Part shown: positions 7,752 through 16,063 of the stretch, one piece after another | How the letters are laid out: every line of letters begins with the position of its first letter | Position numbering within the stretch: the first letter of the stretch is position 1 | Source: Azotobacter vinelandii | GTDB taxonomy: Bacteria > Pseudomonadota > Gammaproteobacteria > Pseudomonadales > Pseudomonadaceae | DNA: 64,000 nucleotides | Assembly (NCBI RefSeq): GCF_001571105.1 | Contig: NZ_BCTD01000006.1 | Direction: 5' to 3' (one strand) | The notes under the pieces: generated by a model | Told to the model about the DNA's origin: nothing | What the model saw: the letters and a program-made list of their open reading frames with translations, nothing else | The model's database searches: none | Program-made: the position numbers and the translations under genes

Positions 7752-9431
7752 ATGCCGACCCAGACTTCGCCCGTCGCTGCCGCCCTGGCGACCGTGCTGG
7801 ATTACCACCAGCGCACCAAGCACCGCTTCGAGGCCTACGCCCCGGGCCCCGGAACCCTCGACTGGGACACCCAGCCGGCGCCGTTCCGCCACTTCGACGG
7901 CGCGCCGCAGATCCCCCTGCCGCGGCTCTCGGCCGTGCCGTCCGGCGGCGCCCTGCACGACGCGCTCACGCGCCCCTTCACCCGCCTCGACGATCCGCCG
8001 CGAACGCCGCTGCCTCCCGATCCGGCGAGCCTCGGCGCCCTGCTGCAACTGTCGCTCGGCCTCACCGCCTGGAAGCGCTACGGCCCGGACCGCTGGGCGG
8101 TGCGCGCCAACCCCTCCAGCGGCAACCTGCATCCGACCGAGGCCTATCTGCTGATCGCCGGCATCGACGCCCTGCAGGACGGCCTGTACCACTACCGTCC
8201 CGAAAACCACGCGCTGGAACTGCGCGCCGCGCACCCCGCCGGCGGCCGGGGCCCACGCCTGGCCATCCTGCTCACTTCGGTGATGTGGCGCGAAGCCTGG
8301 AAATACGGCGAGCGTGCCTTCCGCTACTGCCAACTGGACAGCGGCCATGCCGCAGGCGCCCTGCGCTACGCCGCCGCAGCGCTCGGCTGGCGGCTCGCCG
8401 AGCAGCCGCAGATCGGCAGCGACACCCTCGCGCAGTTGGCCGGCATCGACCGGCTCGCCGAATTTCCCGCGCGCAAGCGTGCCGAGAGCGAACTGGAGGA
8501 AGCCGAGCTGCTGCTCGCCGCGAGCTTCTCCAGCGCTGTGCCGGAGCCCTGGGACAGCGCCGAACTGCTGGCCCTGGCCGAAGGCGCCGACTGGCACGGC
8601 ACGGCCTCGACCATCGATCGTCACCCCATGTACCAGTGGCCGGTCATCGCCCAGGTGGCCGCCGCCACCCGCCGGGACGACGGCCCGGCACAACCCGCCG
8701 TCACGCTGCCCGGTGCGGCCCCGCGTGCGCCCGGCACGGCCGCCAAGCCGGTGCAGGCGCTGCTGAGCGAACGGCGCAGCGCCCAGCGCTTCGACCGCCA
8801 CCATGTAATGAGCCAGGCGCAATTCGCCGCGATCCTCGCCCGCCTGCAGCCGGACGCCGGGCTGCCCTGGGATCTGTTCGGCGGGCTCCCGCGGATGGCG
8901 CTGGTGCTGTTCGTCGCCCGCGTCGAAGGACTGGCGCCGGGACTCTACCTGTTGCCGCGCAGCTCGGCGCAGCGCGACGCCCTGCGCCTGCTGCTGGCCG
9001 GACGCTTCGCCTTCGCCCCGGTGCCCGGCCTCGCCCCTCTCCTGCACCTGGCCGACCTCGAACCGCTCGAGTTGCAGCGCGCCACCCGCAGCCTGCACTG
9101 CCACCAGGACATCGCCGCCAACGCCTGCTTCGCCCTCGGCATGCTCGCCGAGTTCGACGCCGCGCTGGCCGCCGGCGGCCCGGCCGCCTACCGCGACCTG
9201 TACCGCGAGGCCGGGCTGATCGGCCAGGCGCTCTACCTGGAGGCCGAGGCCCAGGGCCTGCGCGGTACCGGCATCGGCTGCTTCTTCGACGACCCGGTGC
9301 ACAGTCTGCTCGGCCTGTCCGGCGGCGCCTGGCAGACGCTCTACCACTTTACCGTCGGCCTGCCGGTGGAGGACCCGCGCATCGAATCCGCGCCGGCCTA
9401 CGCCGAGAGTGCAGACCCCTTCCCCAACTGA
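7752..9431 (+). CDS. Double-domain SagB/nitroreductase-family flavoprotein
   Basis: The 559-aa protein contains two consecutive nitroreductase-like halves. The first (about 60-280) carries the SagB-type flavin loop RANPSSGNLHPTE (118-130), GLYHYRPENHALE and GHAAGALRYAAAALGW. The second (about 330-545) has LLSERRSAQRFDRHHVMSQA, GLYLLPR, CHQDIAANACFALG and GTGIGCFFDDPVHSLLG. SagB/ThcOx relatives are FMN-dependent oxidoreductases; the second half seems to have lost part of the phosphate-binding loop. It is first in a five-gene operon behind a sigma-54 promoter with a NifA-type site. The ribosome site is weak. A redox job linked to nitrogenase is inference; the substrate is unknown. Confidence 0.85.
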   Translation: MPTQTSPVAAALATVLDYHQRTKHRFEAYAPGPGTLDWDTQPAPFRHFDGAPQIPLPRLSAVPSGGALHDALTRPFTRLDDPPRTPLPPDPASLGALLQLSLGLTAWKRYGPDRWAVRANPSSGNLHPTEAYLLIAGIDALQDGLYHYRPENHALELRAAHPAGGRGPRLAILLTSVMWREAWKYGERAFRYCQLDSGHAAGALRYAAAALGWRLAEQPQIGSDTLAQLAGIDRLAEFPARKRAESELEEAELLLAASFSSAVPEPWDSAELLALAEGADWHGTASTIDRHPMYQWPVIAQVAAATRRDDGPAQPAVTLPGAAPRAPGTAAKPVQALLSERRSAQRFDRHHVMSQAQFAAILARLQPDAGLPWDLFGGLPRMALVLFVARVEGLAPGLYLLPRSSAQRDALRLLLAGRFAFAPVPGLAPLLHLADLEPLELQRATRSLHCHQDIAANACFALGMLAEFDAALAAGGPAAYRDLYREAGLIGQALYLEAEAQGLRGTGIGCFFDDPVHSLLGLSGGAWQTLYHFTVGLPVEDPRIESAPAYAESADPFPN

Positions 9432-9449
9432 TTCCAGCGGAGACCCTTC

Positions 9450-10235
9450 ATGGCCCCAGCCGAACGGATTCCCTACCAATGCCTCTCCGCGGTCGAGGCC
9501 GCGGCCCTGATCCGCGCCGAGCCGGAACTCAGCCTGTTCGATGTGCGCGACCTGCACAGCTACCGGCAGGAACACCTGGACGGCGCCATGCACCTCTCCG
9601 AGGACCGCGTGCCGCTGTGGCTCGGCCGCCTGCCGAAGGACAAGCCGGTGCTGATCTACTGCTACCACGGCAACTCCAGCAAGACCTTCGCGCAGATGTT
9701 CAGCGACTTCCGCTTCGCCCGCGTCTACAGCGTCGACGGTGGCTACCGGCCGCTGGCCAACGCCCTGGCCGGGGCCACGGCGCCGGACGCCGCGCCCAGC
9801 GCCGAACTGGCGGCCTTCCTCGACGAATGGCGGTACCCGGCCGACGACCTCGAAGCCCGCGGCCAGCACGGCCTGACCCCCTTGATGCGCGCCGCCTTGC
9901 AGGGCCGCCGGGAGATCGTCCGCGAGTTGCTGGCTCTCGGCGCCGACATCCGCGCGCGCAACGACGACGGCAACACCGCCCTCTGGCTCGCCTGCGTGTC
10001 CCGCGACAGCGGCCTGGTGCAGGATCTGATCGATGCCGGCATCGAGCTGGACAACCGCAACGACGCCGGCTCCACGGCGCTGATGTACACCGCCTCCAGC
10101 GACCGCCCGGAACTCCTGAAGATCCTCCTGGAAGCCGGTGCCGACCCGCAGGTGCGCAACTTCGACGACCTGCGCGCCGTGGAGCTGGCCGCCTCGCGGG
10201 CCTGCCTGAAACTCTTGCGTCACACTGCCGACTGA
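9450..10235 (+). CDS. Rhodanese-ankyrin repeat fusion protein
   Basis: The 261-aa protein has an N-terminal rhodanese domain (about 10-110). It shows SLFDVRDLHSYRQEHLDGA and an active-site loop YCYHGNSSKTF with Cys 71, the same loop as the GlpE sulfurtransferases. After a linker come three to four ankyrin repeats (about 125-255: HGLTPLMRAALQGRREIVR, DGNTALWLACVSRDSGLVQD, AGSTALMYTASSDRPELLK). The pairing of a sulfur-carrying persulfide site with a protein-binding repeat scaffold suggests targeted sulfur or redox chemistry on a partner. It starts 18 bp after the flavoprotein gene and ends 9 bp before the NifX-like gene, all in one operon. Confidence 0.88.
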   Translation: MAPAERIPYQCLSAVEAAALIRAEPELSLFDVRDLHSYRQEHLDGAMHLSEDRVPLWLGRLPKDKPVLIYCYHGNSSKTFAQMFSDFRFARVYSVDGGYRPLANALAGATAPDAAPSAELAAFLDEWRYPADDLEARGQHGLTPLMRAALQGRREIVRELLALGADIRARNDDGNTALWLACVSRDSGLVQDLIDAGIELDNRNDAGSTALMYTASSDRPELLKILLEAGADPQVRNFDDLRAVELAASRACLKLLRHTAD

Positions 10236-10244
10236 GGAGAAACG

Positions 10245-10607
10245 ATGACCGAATTCCCGGTGAAGCTGGCGGTGGCCAGCAAGGAAGGCCAGGCGATCAG
10301 CGAGCACTTCGGCCACGCCAAGCGCTTCGCGATCTACGAGGTCACCCCGGAAAGCTGCCGTCTGCTGGAGTCGCGCGAAGTGGAGCACTACTGCCTGGGC
10401 AACAGCTCCAACCAGAGCGCCATGGCCGGCATCCTCGAAGCCATCAAGGACTGCCGGGCGGTGTTCGTCGCCAAGATCGGCGACGGACCGACCGAGAAGC
10501 TCGCGGCCATCGGCGTGCGCGCCGTCTCTTCCTATGCCTGGGAAACCATCGAGGCCTCCCTGCTCGACTACGCACGGCGCTGTGCCGCCGGCGAGGAGGT
10601 GGCATGA
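10245..10607 (+). CDS. NifX/NafY-family (dinitrogenase iron-molybdenum cofactor-binding) protein
   Basis: A 120-aa single-domain protein of the NifX/NifB-C-terminal family. It shows KLAVASKEGQAISEHFGHA (FGHA-type cofactor-binding loop near residues 21-25), AKRFAIYEVTPESC and a central DCRAVFVAKIGDGP followed by KLAAIGVRAVSS. Members bind or store NifB-co/FeMo-co-type clusters during nitrogenase assembly. The start follows a TGAGGAGAAACG ribosome site. The stop overlaps the next start (ATGA). The window has no nifEN, so it may serve cofactor handling for any of the nitrogenases. It is not nifX, nafY or vnfX by length and context, so no symbol is given. Confidence 0.88.
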   Translation: MTEFPVKLAVASKEGQAISEHFGHAKRFAIYEVTPESCRLLESREVEHYCLGNSSNQSAMAGILEAIKDCRAVFVAKIGDGPTEKLAAIGVRAVSSYAWETIEASLLDYARRCAAGEEVA

Positions 10608-10975
10608 ACGCCGAACACGTGGCCCGCTGGGCCGGGACCCATTCGCTGACGCCGATCCAGGTCGACTGCGCCACCGCGGTGATGCTCAAGATCCTCGACG
10701 GCAAGTGCAAGATGAAGCCCACCGAAAAACTGGTCATGGCGCTGCTCTACGAGCGGGTGAAGCACCTCCCCGGCGAAAAGCTCGGCGCGGACATCCACCG
10801 GTTGATCGCCGACGCCCGCAAGCGCCTCGACGAGGACATGCAGTTCCTGCTCTACGAAAAGCGCGTGCTGGCCGAGACCATGATCTCCCGCCCGGTGATG
10901 AAAGGCTTCAAGGCGATGCTCCGCGAAACCGGTCTGCTCGAAGCGGAGCGCGACTGGGAGGAAACCGGGGCATGA
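10604..10975 (+). CDS. Unknown 123-aa protein in the NifX-like operon
   Basis: I do not recognise this family. The 123-aa protein is predicted soluble and mostly helical, with a small Cys pair region (VDCATAVMLKILDGKCKMKP, Cys about 25 and 36) followed by a long charged helical stretch (IADARKRLDEDMQFLLYEKR). It has no signal peptide or membrane segment. Its ATG overlaps the NifX-like stop (ATGA) after a GAGGTGGC ribosome site, and its stop overlaps the start of the GST-like gene in the same way, so translation is coupled and dosage tied to both neighbours. This supports a shared complex or pathway. It should be treated as a candidate new nitrogenase accessory protein. Confidence 0.8.
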   Translation: MNAEHVARWAGTHSLTPIQVDCATAVMLKILDGKCKMKPTEKLVMALLYERVKHLPGEKLGADIHRLIADARKRLDEDMQFLLYEKRVLAETMISRPVMKGFKAMLRETGLLEAERDWEETGA

Positions 10976-11601
10976 TGAAGTTCTACATGACTCCCGGCTC
11001 CTGCAGCACCGGCATCCACATCCTCCTGGAGGAGCTGGAGCTGGTGTTCGAGGCCCATCTGGTCAACCTGCTGGCCGGCGACCAGCACAAGCCCGAGTAC
11101 CTGGCCATCAACCCCAAGGCGACCATCCCGACCCTGGTGCGCGACGACGGCAGCGCGCTCACCGACTTCCAGTCGATCGCCTGGTGGCTGGCGCGCAGCC
11201 ATCCGAAGCGCCGGCTGCTGCCGGAGGATGCCGACGGCGAGGCGCGGGTGCTGGAGGCGATGAACTTCGCCGTCGGCACCCTGCACGGCCAGGGTTTCGC
11301 ACGGATCTTCACCACCGAGAAGTTCGCCGCCGATCCGGCGCAGCACGAGGCGGTCAAGGCGCAGGGGCGGGAGATCCTCGAACGCGGCTTCGCGGTCGCC
11401 GAGCGGCTGCTCGACGGCCGCGACTACCTGGCCGGTAGCTTCGGCATCGCCGACTGCGCGCTGTTCTACGTGGAGTTCTGGGCCGAGCGCACCGGCATGG
11501 CCCTGCCCGACAATTGCCAGGCCCATTACCGGCGGATGCTGCAACGCCCGGCGGTGCGCCAGGTGCTGATGGAAGAAGGCTACGCCTCGGCGCTGCGCTG
11601 A
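10972..11601 (+). CDS. Glutathione S-transferase-like protein
   Basis: The 209-aa protein has the two-part GST layout: an N-terminal thioredoxin-like domain (about 1-80; MKFYMTPGSCSTGIHILLEE, NPKATIPTLV with the cis-Pro, and LTDFQSIAWWLA) and a C-terminal all-helical domain (about 90-209; LLDGRDYLAGSFGIADCALF, the N-capping-box region of GSTs). The segment SCSTGIH in place of the usual Ser/Cys catalytic motif keeps a plausible Cys/Ser for glutathione chemistry. The start overlaps the previous stop by ATGA. As the last gene of the sigma-54 operon it probably supplies thiol redox or protection functions there (inference). Confidence 0.85.
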   Translation: MMKFYMTPGSCSTGIHILLEELELVFEAHLVNLLAGDQHKPEYLAINPKATIPTLVRDDGSALTDFQSIAWWLARSHPKRRLLPEDADGEARVLEAMNFAVGTLHGQGFARIFTTEKFAADPAQHEAVKAQGREILERGFAVAERLLDGRDYLAGSFGIADCALFYVEFWAERTGMALPDNCQAHYRRMLQRPAVRQVLMEEGYASALR

Positions 11602-11692
11602 GCCCATCCTCGGTAGTCGAGTAGGGTGGGCAACCCGCACGGCGATTGCCCCCCTGCCCGCGACAGAGACAGTTGAAGTTGAGACCGCGTAG

Positions 11693-11722
11693 GGTGGAAA
11701 ACGACCGCAGGTCTTTTCCACC
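11693..11722. terminator. Inverted repeat between convergent genes
   Basis: GGTGGAAAA and TTTTCCACC form a perfect 9-bp stem around a 12-base loop, lying between the GST-like gene and the convergent permease gene. It resembles the GTAGGGTGGAAAAC-type interspersed repeats I associate with Azotobacter/Pseudomonas genomes, and it could stop transcription from both sides. Confidence 0.5.
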
Positions 11723-11766
11723 ATGGTGGCTGGCTCCGGCCATCCCCCCTGCACGACTACGGGCTT

Positions 11767-12636
11767 CTAGGCCCGGCCGGCCGACTGCCAGGACGGCTGG
11801 CGCTTCTCGTCCTCGTGGATCTGCTGCAGGGCCCGCCGCCGGCGGGCCTCGCCGCGGCGCATGAAGAACCAGGCGAGGAAGGTGAACAGCGACACCGCCA
11901 GCAGGATCAGGCTGGCCACGGCGTTGATGTCCGGCTTCACGCCCAGGCGCACGGCCGAGAAGATCTCCATCGGCAGGGTGGTCGCGCCGGGGCCGGAGAC
12001 GAAGCTGGCCAGCACCAGGTCGTCCAGCGACAGGGCGAAGGACAGCATGCCGCCGGCGCCCAGCGAGGGGGCGATCATCGGCAGGGTGATCAGCAGGAAC
12101 ACCTTCCAGGGCCGCGCGCCCAGGTCCATCGCCGCCTCCTCGATCGACAGGTCCAGCTCGCGCAGGCGCGCCGAGACGATGACCGCCACGTAGGAAGTGC
12201 AGAAGGTGGTGTGGGCGATCCAGATGGTGGTCAGGCCGCGCTCGGCCGGCCAGCCGACCACTTGGGCCATGGCCACGAACAGCAGCAGCAGCGACAGGCC
12301 GGTGATCACCTCGGGCATCACCAGCGGCGCGGTGACCAGCCCGCCGAACAGGCTGCGCCCGCGAAAGCGCGGGATGCGGGTCAGCACAAAGGCCGCCAGG
12401 GTGCCGAGGGCCACCGCGGCGACCGCGCTGCACAGGGCGACCTGCAGGGAGCGCCCGAGCGCGCCCAGCAGTTGCCGGTTGTCGAGCAACCCGGCGTACC
12501 AGCGCAGCGACCAGCCGCCCCACACGGTCACCAGCCGCGAGTCGTTGAAGGAATAGACGACCAGAATGATCATCGGCAGGTAGATGAACAGCAGGCCAGC
12601 CCAGAGCATCAGGCTGGAAAAGCTCGGGCGCCTCAT
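11767..12636 (-). CDS. potI: Putrescine ABC transporter permease (PotI/SpuH-like)
   Basis: A 289-aa inner-membrane subunit with about six helices, beginning MRRPSFSSLMLWAGLLFIYL. The ABC-permease EAA loop is seen in LSIEEAAMDLGARPWKVFLL followed by ITLPMIAPSL. With PotH it forms the channel for putrescine import. Its ATG overlaps the potH stop (ATGA), showing a coupled operon order potF-potG-potH-potI. In P. aeruginosa the homologues are spuD-F-G-H. The basic tail (RRGEARRRRALQQIHEDEKR) is cytoplasmic. It ends at the left end of the polyamine region, convergent with the GST-like gene. Confidence 0.93.
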   Translation of the reverse strand: MRRPSFSSLMLWAGLLFIYLPMIILVVYSFNDSRLVTVWGGWSLRWYAGLLDNRQLLGALGRSLQVALCSAVAAVALGTLAAFVLTRIPRFRGRSLFGGLVTAPLVMPEVITGLSLLLLFVAMAQVVGWPAERGLTTIWIAHTTFCTSYVAVIVSARLRELDLSIEEAAMDLGARPWKVFLLITLPMIAPSLGAGGMLSFALSLDDLVLASFVSGPGATTLPMEIFSAVRLGVKPDINAVASLILLAVSLFTFLAWFFMRRGEARRRRALQQIHEDEKRQPSWQSAGRA

Positions 12637-13535
12637 AGCCGGCCCTCCAGTTCCTTGGCCTGGTTGCGGTTGAGCAGGACGATCGGCACCAGCAGGATCG
12701 CCAGCATCACCACCGCCAGGGCCGCGGCCACCGGCCAGTCGCGGTTGTTGAAGAACTCCTGCCAGAGCACCTTGCCGATCATCAGCGTCTCGGGGCCGCC
12801 GAGCAGCTCGGGAATCACGAACTCGCCGACCACCGGGATGAACACCAGCATGCAGCCGGCGACGATGCCGTTCTTCGACAGCGGCACGGTGATCTTCCAG
12901 AAACTGGCCAGCGGATGCGCGCCCAGGTCGGCGGCGGCCTCCAGCAGGCTCGGGTCGTGCTTGACCAGGTTGGCGTAGAGCGGCAGGACCATGAACGGCA
13001 GGTAGGAATAGACCACGCCGATGTACACGGCCAGGTCGGTGTTGAGGATGCGCAGCGGCGCATCGATCAGCCCCAGCCCCTGCAGCAGGCCGTTGAGCAG
13101 GCCGTTGCTGCCGAGGATGCCCATCCAGGCGTAGACGCGGATCAGGATCGCGGTCCAGGTCGGCATCATGATCAGCAGCAGGTAGACGGTCTGCATCTCC
13201 TTGCTGGCGCGGGCGATGGCGTAGGCCATCGGATAGCCGATCAGCAGGCAGAGCAGGGTGCCGACGGCGGCGATCTTCAGCGAGCCCAGGTAGGCGGACA
13301 GGTACAGCTCGTCCTGGCCGAGGAATACATAGTTGTTCAGGTTGGCCAGGATCTTCAGCTGCTGGTCGACGTAGCTGAAGATCTCCGTGTACGGCGGAAT
13401 CGCCACCGCGGCCTCGGAGAAGCTGATCTTCAGCACGATGGCGAAGGGCAGCAGGAAGAACAGCAGCAGCCAGACGAAGGGGATGCCGACGACCAGTTGG
13501 CGGCCGCCGGGAAGCAATCGGCGGAATCTTTTCAT
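12633..13535 (-). CDS. potH: Putrescine ABC transporter permease (PotH/SpuG-like)
   Basis: A 300-aa inner-membrane permease with six predicted helices (for example LVVGIPFVWLLLFFLLPFAI and IAAVGTLLCLLIGYPMAYAI). The EAA motif is LLEAAADLGAHPLASFWKIT. The start at 13535 (MKRFRRLLPGG) is preferred over the longer frame because it overlaps the upstream ATPase stop codon (ATGA), typical of this operon. It pairs with PotI as the transmembrane part of the putrescine importer energised by the ATPase gene upstream. Confidence 0.93.
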   Translation of the reverse strand: MKRFRRLLPGGRQLVVGIPFVWLLLFFLLPFAIVLKISFSEAAVAIPPYTEIFSYVDQQLKILANLNNYVFLGQDELYLSAYLGSLKIAAVGTLLCLLIGYPMAYAIARASKEMQTVYLLLIMMPTWTAILIRVYAWMGILGSNGLLNGLLQGLGLIDAPLRILNTDLAVYIGVVYSYLPFMVLPLYANLVKHDPSLLEAAADLGAHPLASFWKITVPLSKNGIVAGCMLVFIPVVGEFVIPELLGGPETLMIGKVLWQEFFNNRDWPVAAALAVVMLAILLVPIVLLNRNQAKELEGRL

Positions 13536-14683
13536 GCGTGCAGCACCACCCCGCTGTCGTCGAGCCAACTGACGTACACCTGGTCATCCCAGGTCGGCCG
13601 CTGGCCGTGACGCTCGGCATTGGCCATGAAGGCCTGCACCACCTGCCCCGAGGGCAGTTCGACGTAGTACATGGAATGCCCGCCCAGGTAGGCGATGTCC
13701 TTCACCCGCCCCTGCGACCAGTTGTGCCCCTCGTGCTGCAGCTCGGGCTTGTCCGCGCCGAGCAGCACCTTTTCCGGGCGCAGGGCGTAGGTGACGCGCT
13801 TTTCTTCGGCGCGGGTGGAAATGCCGTGGCCGATGTAGATGGGCCGCTCCAGTTGCGGCGAGGCGACGACCGCATGGTCGGGGCTGTCGTCCACCAGTTC
13901 GCCGTCGAACAGGTTGACGTTGCCGATGAACTCGCAGACCAGCCGGTTGGCCGGACTCTCGTAGATGTCCATCGGGCTGCCGACCTGGACGATCCGCCCC
14001 TGATGCATGATGGCGATGCGCGCGGCCATGGTCATCGCCTCCTCCTGATCGTGGGTGACCATCACGCAGGTCACGCCGACCCGCTCGATGATCTGCACCA
14101 GTTCCAGTTGCATCTGCGAGCGCAGCTTCTTGTCCAGCGCGCCCATCGGTTCGTCGAGCAGCAGCAACTTCGGCCGCTTCGCCAGCGAACGGGCCAGCGC
14201 CACGCGCTGGCGCTGACCACCGGAGAGCTGGTGGGGCTTGCGCCGGGCGTACTCGGTCATCTGCACCAGCCTGAGCATTTCCGCCACGCGCTCGTCGATC
14301 TCGGCCCTGGGCAGGCGGTCCTGCTTGAGACCGAAGGCGATGTTCTGCTCCACGCTCATGTGCGGGAACAGCGCGTAGGACTGGAACATCATGTTGATCG
14401 GCCGCTCGTAGGGCGGCAGCTCGGTGATGTCCTGCCCTTCCAGATGGATGCGCCCCTCGGTCGGCCGCTCGAAACCGGCGAGCATGCGCAGCAGGGTCGA
14501 CTTGCCGCAGCCGGAGCCGCCGAGCAGGGCGAAGATCTCGCCCTTGTGGATGGACAGGGAAATGCCGTCCACCGCCACCATGGCGTCGAACTTCTTGGTC
14601 ACCTGGTCGATCCTGACCAGCACCTCCTTCGCCGGCTGATCGGCGGCGAGAGCATTCGTGTTAACACCGGCGACAGTCGCCAT
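13532..14683 (-). CDS. potG: Putrescine ABC transporter ATPase (PotG/SpuF-like)
   Basis: A 383-aa ATP-binding subunit. The start at 14683 (MATVAGVNTN) follows an AGGAG-like site. Motifs in order: Walker A ALLGGSGCGKSTLLRMLAG (note GGSGCGKS), Q-loop MMFQSYALFPHMS, signature LSGGQRQRVALARSLAKRP, Walker B LLLLDEPMGALDKKLR, and the H-loop in MVTHDQEEAM. The C-terminal TOBE-like region (about 290-383) is present (YALRPEKVLLGADKP). It sits between the binding-protein gene and the two permease genes and overlaps potH by 4 bp. Confidence 0.95.
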   Translation of the reverse strand: MATVAGVNTNALAADQPAKEVLVRIDQVTKKFDAMVAVDGISLSIHKGEIFALLGGSGCGKSTLLRMLAGFERPTEGRIHLEGQDITELPPYERPINMMFQSYALFPHMSVEQNIAFGLKQDRLPRAEIDERVAEMLRLVQMTEYARRKPHQLSGGQRQRVALARSLAKRPKLLLLDEPMGALDKKLRSQMQLELVQIIERVGVTCVMVTHDQEEAMTMAARIAIMHQGRIVQVGSPMDIYESPANRLVCEFIGNVNLFDGELVDDSPDHAVVASPQLERPIYIGHGISTRAEEKRVTYALRPEKVLLGADKPELQHEGHNWSQGRVKDIAYLGGHSMYYVELPSGQVVQAFMANAERHGQRPTWDDQVYVSWLDDSGVVLHA

Positions 14684-14726
14684 GATCTCAACTCCACTCA
14701 AGAACAGGAGGCCTCCGGTCGCCCCG

Positions 14727-14741
14727 TCGGCCTTCGGCCGA
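14727..14741 (-). terminator. Small hairpin in the potF-potG gap
   Basis: TCGGC-CTTCG-GCCGA forms a short stable stem inside the 222-bp gap between potF and potG; flanking GCCTCC and GGGAGGC can extend the fold. It may attenuate read-through so that the binding protein is made in excess. Weak evidence. Confidence 0.35.
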
Positions 14742-14905
14742 GCAGCCCGCGGGAGGCGGCATATCGGATTGCGGAGCGCCCGCCGGCCGGCGAAGCGCTT
14801 CCCGTGGCATGGGCCGGCCGCGCCTTCCCGCCGGGCGCGGCGGTCCGCAGCAGGAGACGCGCCCGGCCGGCGGCGCGACACGTCCTTTTGTGAGCGCCGG
14901 TCCCG

Positions 14906-16063
14906 TCAGGTCCCCGACTTGATCCGGGTCCAGCTACGGGTCATGGCGCGCTGCACGTTGGCGGCCAGGTCCGGGAAGGTGTAGAGCTTCTTCAGCACCT
15001 CCTGGCTCGGATAGATGCCCGGATCGGTGCGGATCGCCTCGTCGACCAGCGGCGTGGCCGCAGCGTTGCCGTTGGGGAAGCGCACCTCGTTGGTGATCCC
15101 GGCGATCACCTGCGGCTTCATCAGGTAATCGATGAAGGCATGGGCCTGATCGACGTTCTTCGCATCGGCGGGAATGGCCAGCACGTCGAAGAAGCTGCCG
15201 GCGCCTTCCTTGGGAATGCTGTAGCCGATCTTCACGTTGTTGCCGACTTCCTCGGCGCGCGCCTTGGACTGGTAGATGTCGCCGGAATAGCCGACGGCCA
15301 CGCAGGTATCGCCATTGGCCAGGTCGGAAATGTACTTGGAGGAATGGAAGTAGGCCACGTTCGGGCGGATCTTCAGGAACAGTTCCTCGGCTTTCTTCAG
15401 CTCCTCGGGATTGCCGCTGTCGGGCGCGAAGCCCAGGTAATGCAGGGCGGCCGGCAGCATCTCGGTCGGCGAGTCGAGGAAGGACACGCCGCAAGCCTTC
15501 AGCTTCTCGATGTTCTCCGGCTTGAACACCAGGTCCCAGGAATCCACCGGCGCCTGGTCGCCGAGGGCGGCCTTGACCTTGTCTACGTTGTAGCCGATGC
15601 CGACGGTGCCCCACATGTAGGGCACCGCGTACTGGTTGCCCGGATCGCTCGGTTCGAGCGCCTTGAGCAGGTCCTTGTCGAGGTTCTGCCAGTTCGGCAG
15701 CTTGCTCCTGTCCAGCTTCTGGAACACCCCGGCCTTGATCTGCTTGGCCAGGAAGGGGTTGGACGGCACCACCACGTCGTAGCCGGAACTGCCGGCGAGC
15801 AGCTTGGCCTCCAGCACCTCGTTGCTGTCGAACACGTCGTAGACCACCTGGATGCCGCTTTCCGTGGTGAAGTCCGCCAGGGTGTTCTCGCCGATGTAGT
15901 CCGACCAGTTGTAGACATGCAGGGTCTGCGCGGCCGACGCCGTGGCCGCGGGGGCTGCCGCGCCGGTGGCCTCCGCCTGCTTGCCCGCGTTCCCGTCGGG
16001 CTTGTCGCATGCGGCGAGCATGCCCAGGGAGAGCGCGAGAAGGGTCTTGCCAAAGTGATTCAT
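14906..16063 (-). CDS. potF: Putrescine-binding periplasmic protein (SpuD/PotF-like)
   Basis: A 385-aa extracytoplasmic solute-binding protein. The leader ends in a lipobox-like LGMLAAC (Cys about 19), so it may be a lipoprotein, unlike the soluble SpuD. An Ala-rich linker (residues about 20-45) precedes the mature domain starting LHVYNWSDYIGENTLADF. Polyamine-site hallmarks of SpuD/PotF are visible: VYDVFDSNEVLEAKLLAGSS, VVVPSNPFLAKQIKAGVFQK, PYMWGTVGIGYN, VSFLDSPTEMLPAAL and VGYSGDIYQSKARAEE. It is the first transporter gene; just upstream lies the integron-cassette island that separates it from spuC. Only one binding protein is present, where P. aeruginosa has two (SpuD and SpuE). Confidence 0.92.
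   Translation of the reverse strand: MNHFGKTLLALSLGMLAACDKPDGNAGKQAEATGAAAPAATASAAQTLHVYNWSDYIGENTLADFTTESGIQVVYDVFDSNEVLEAKLLAGSSGYDVVVPSNPFLAKQIKAGVFQKLDRSKLPNWQNLDKDLLKALEPSDPGNQYAVPYMWGTVGIGYNVDKVKAALGDQAPVDSWDLVFKPENIEKLKACGVSFLDSPTEMLPAALHYLGFAPDSGNPEELKKAEELFLKIRPNVAYFHSSKYISDLANGDTCVAVGYSGDIYQSKARAEEVGNNVKIGYSIPKEGAGSFFDVLAIPADAKNVDQAHAFIDYLMKPQVIAGITNEVRFPNGNAAATPLVDEAIRTDPGIYPSQEVLKKLYTFPDLAANVQRAMTRSWTRIKSGT

Noticed and set aside
7676..10975. A 1099-codon + strand frame through the SagB-like operon
   Set aside because: It is the out-of-frame shadow of the flavoprotein and following genes (Arg/Pro/Ala-rich, no domains); only its last 123 codons are a real gene, which starts at 10604.
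11767..13620. A 617-codon minus-strand frame suggesting a permease fusion
   Set aside because: The N-terminal half is a shadow of potH; the real PotI starts at 12636 with an ATGA overlap.
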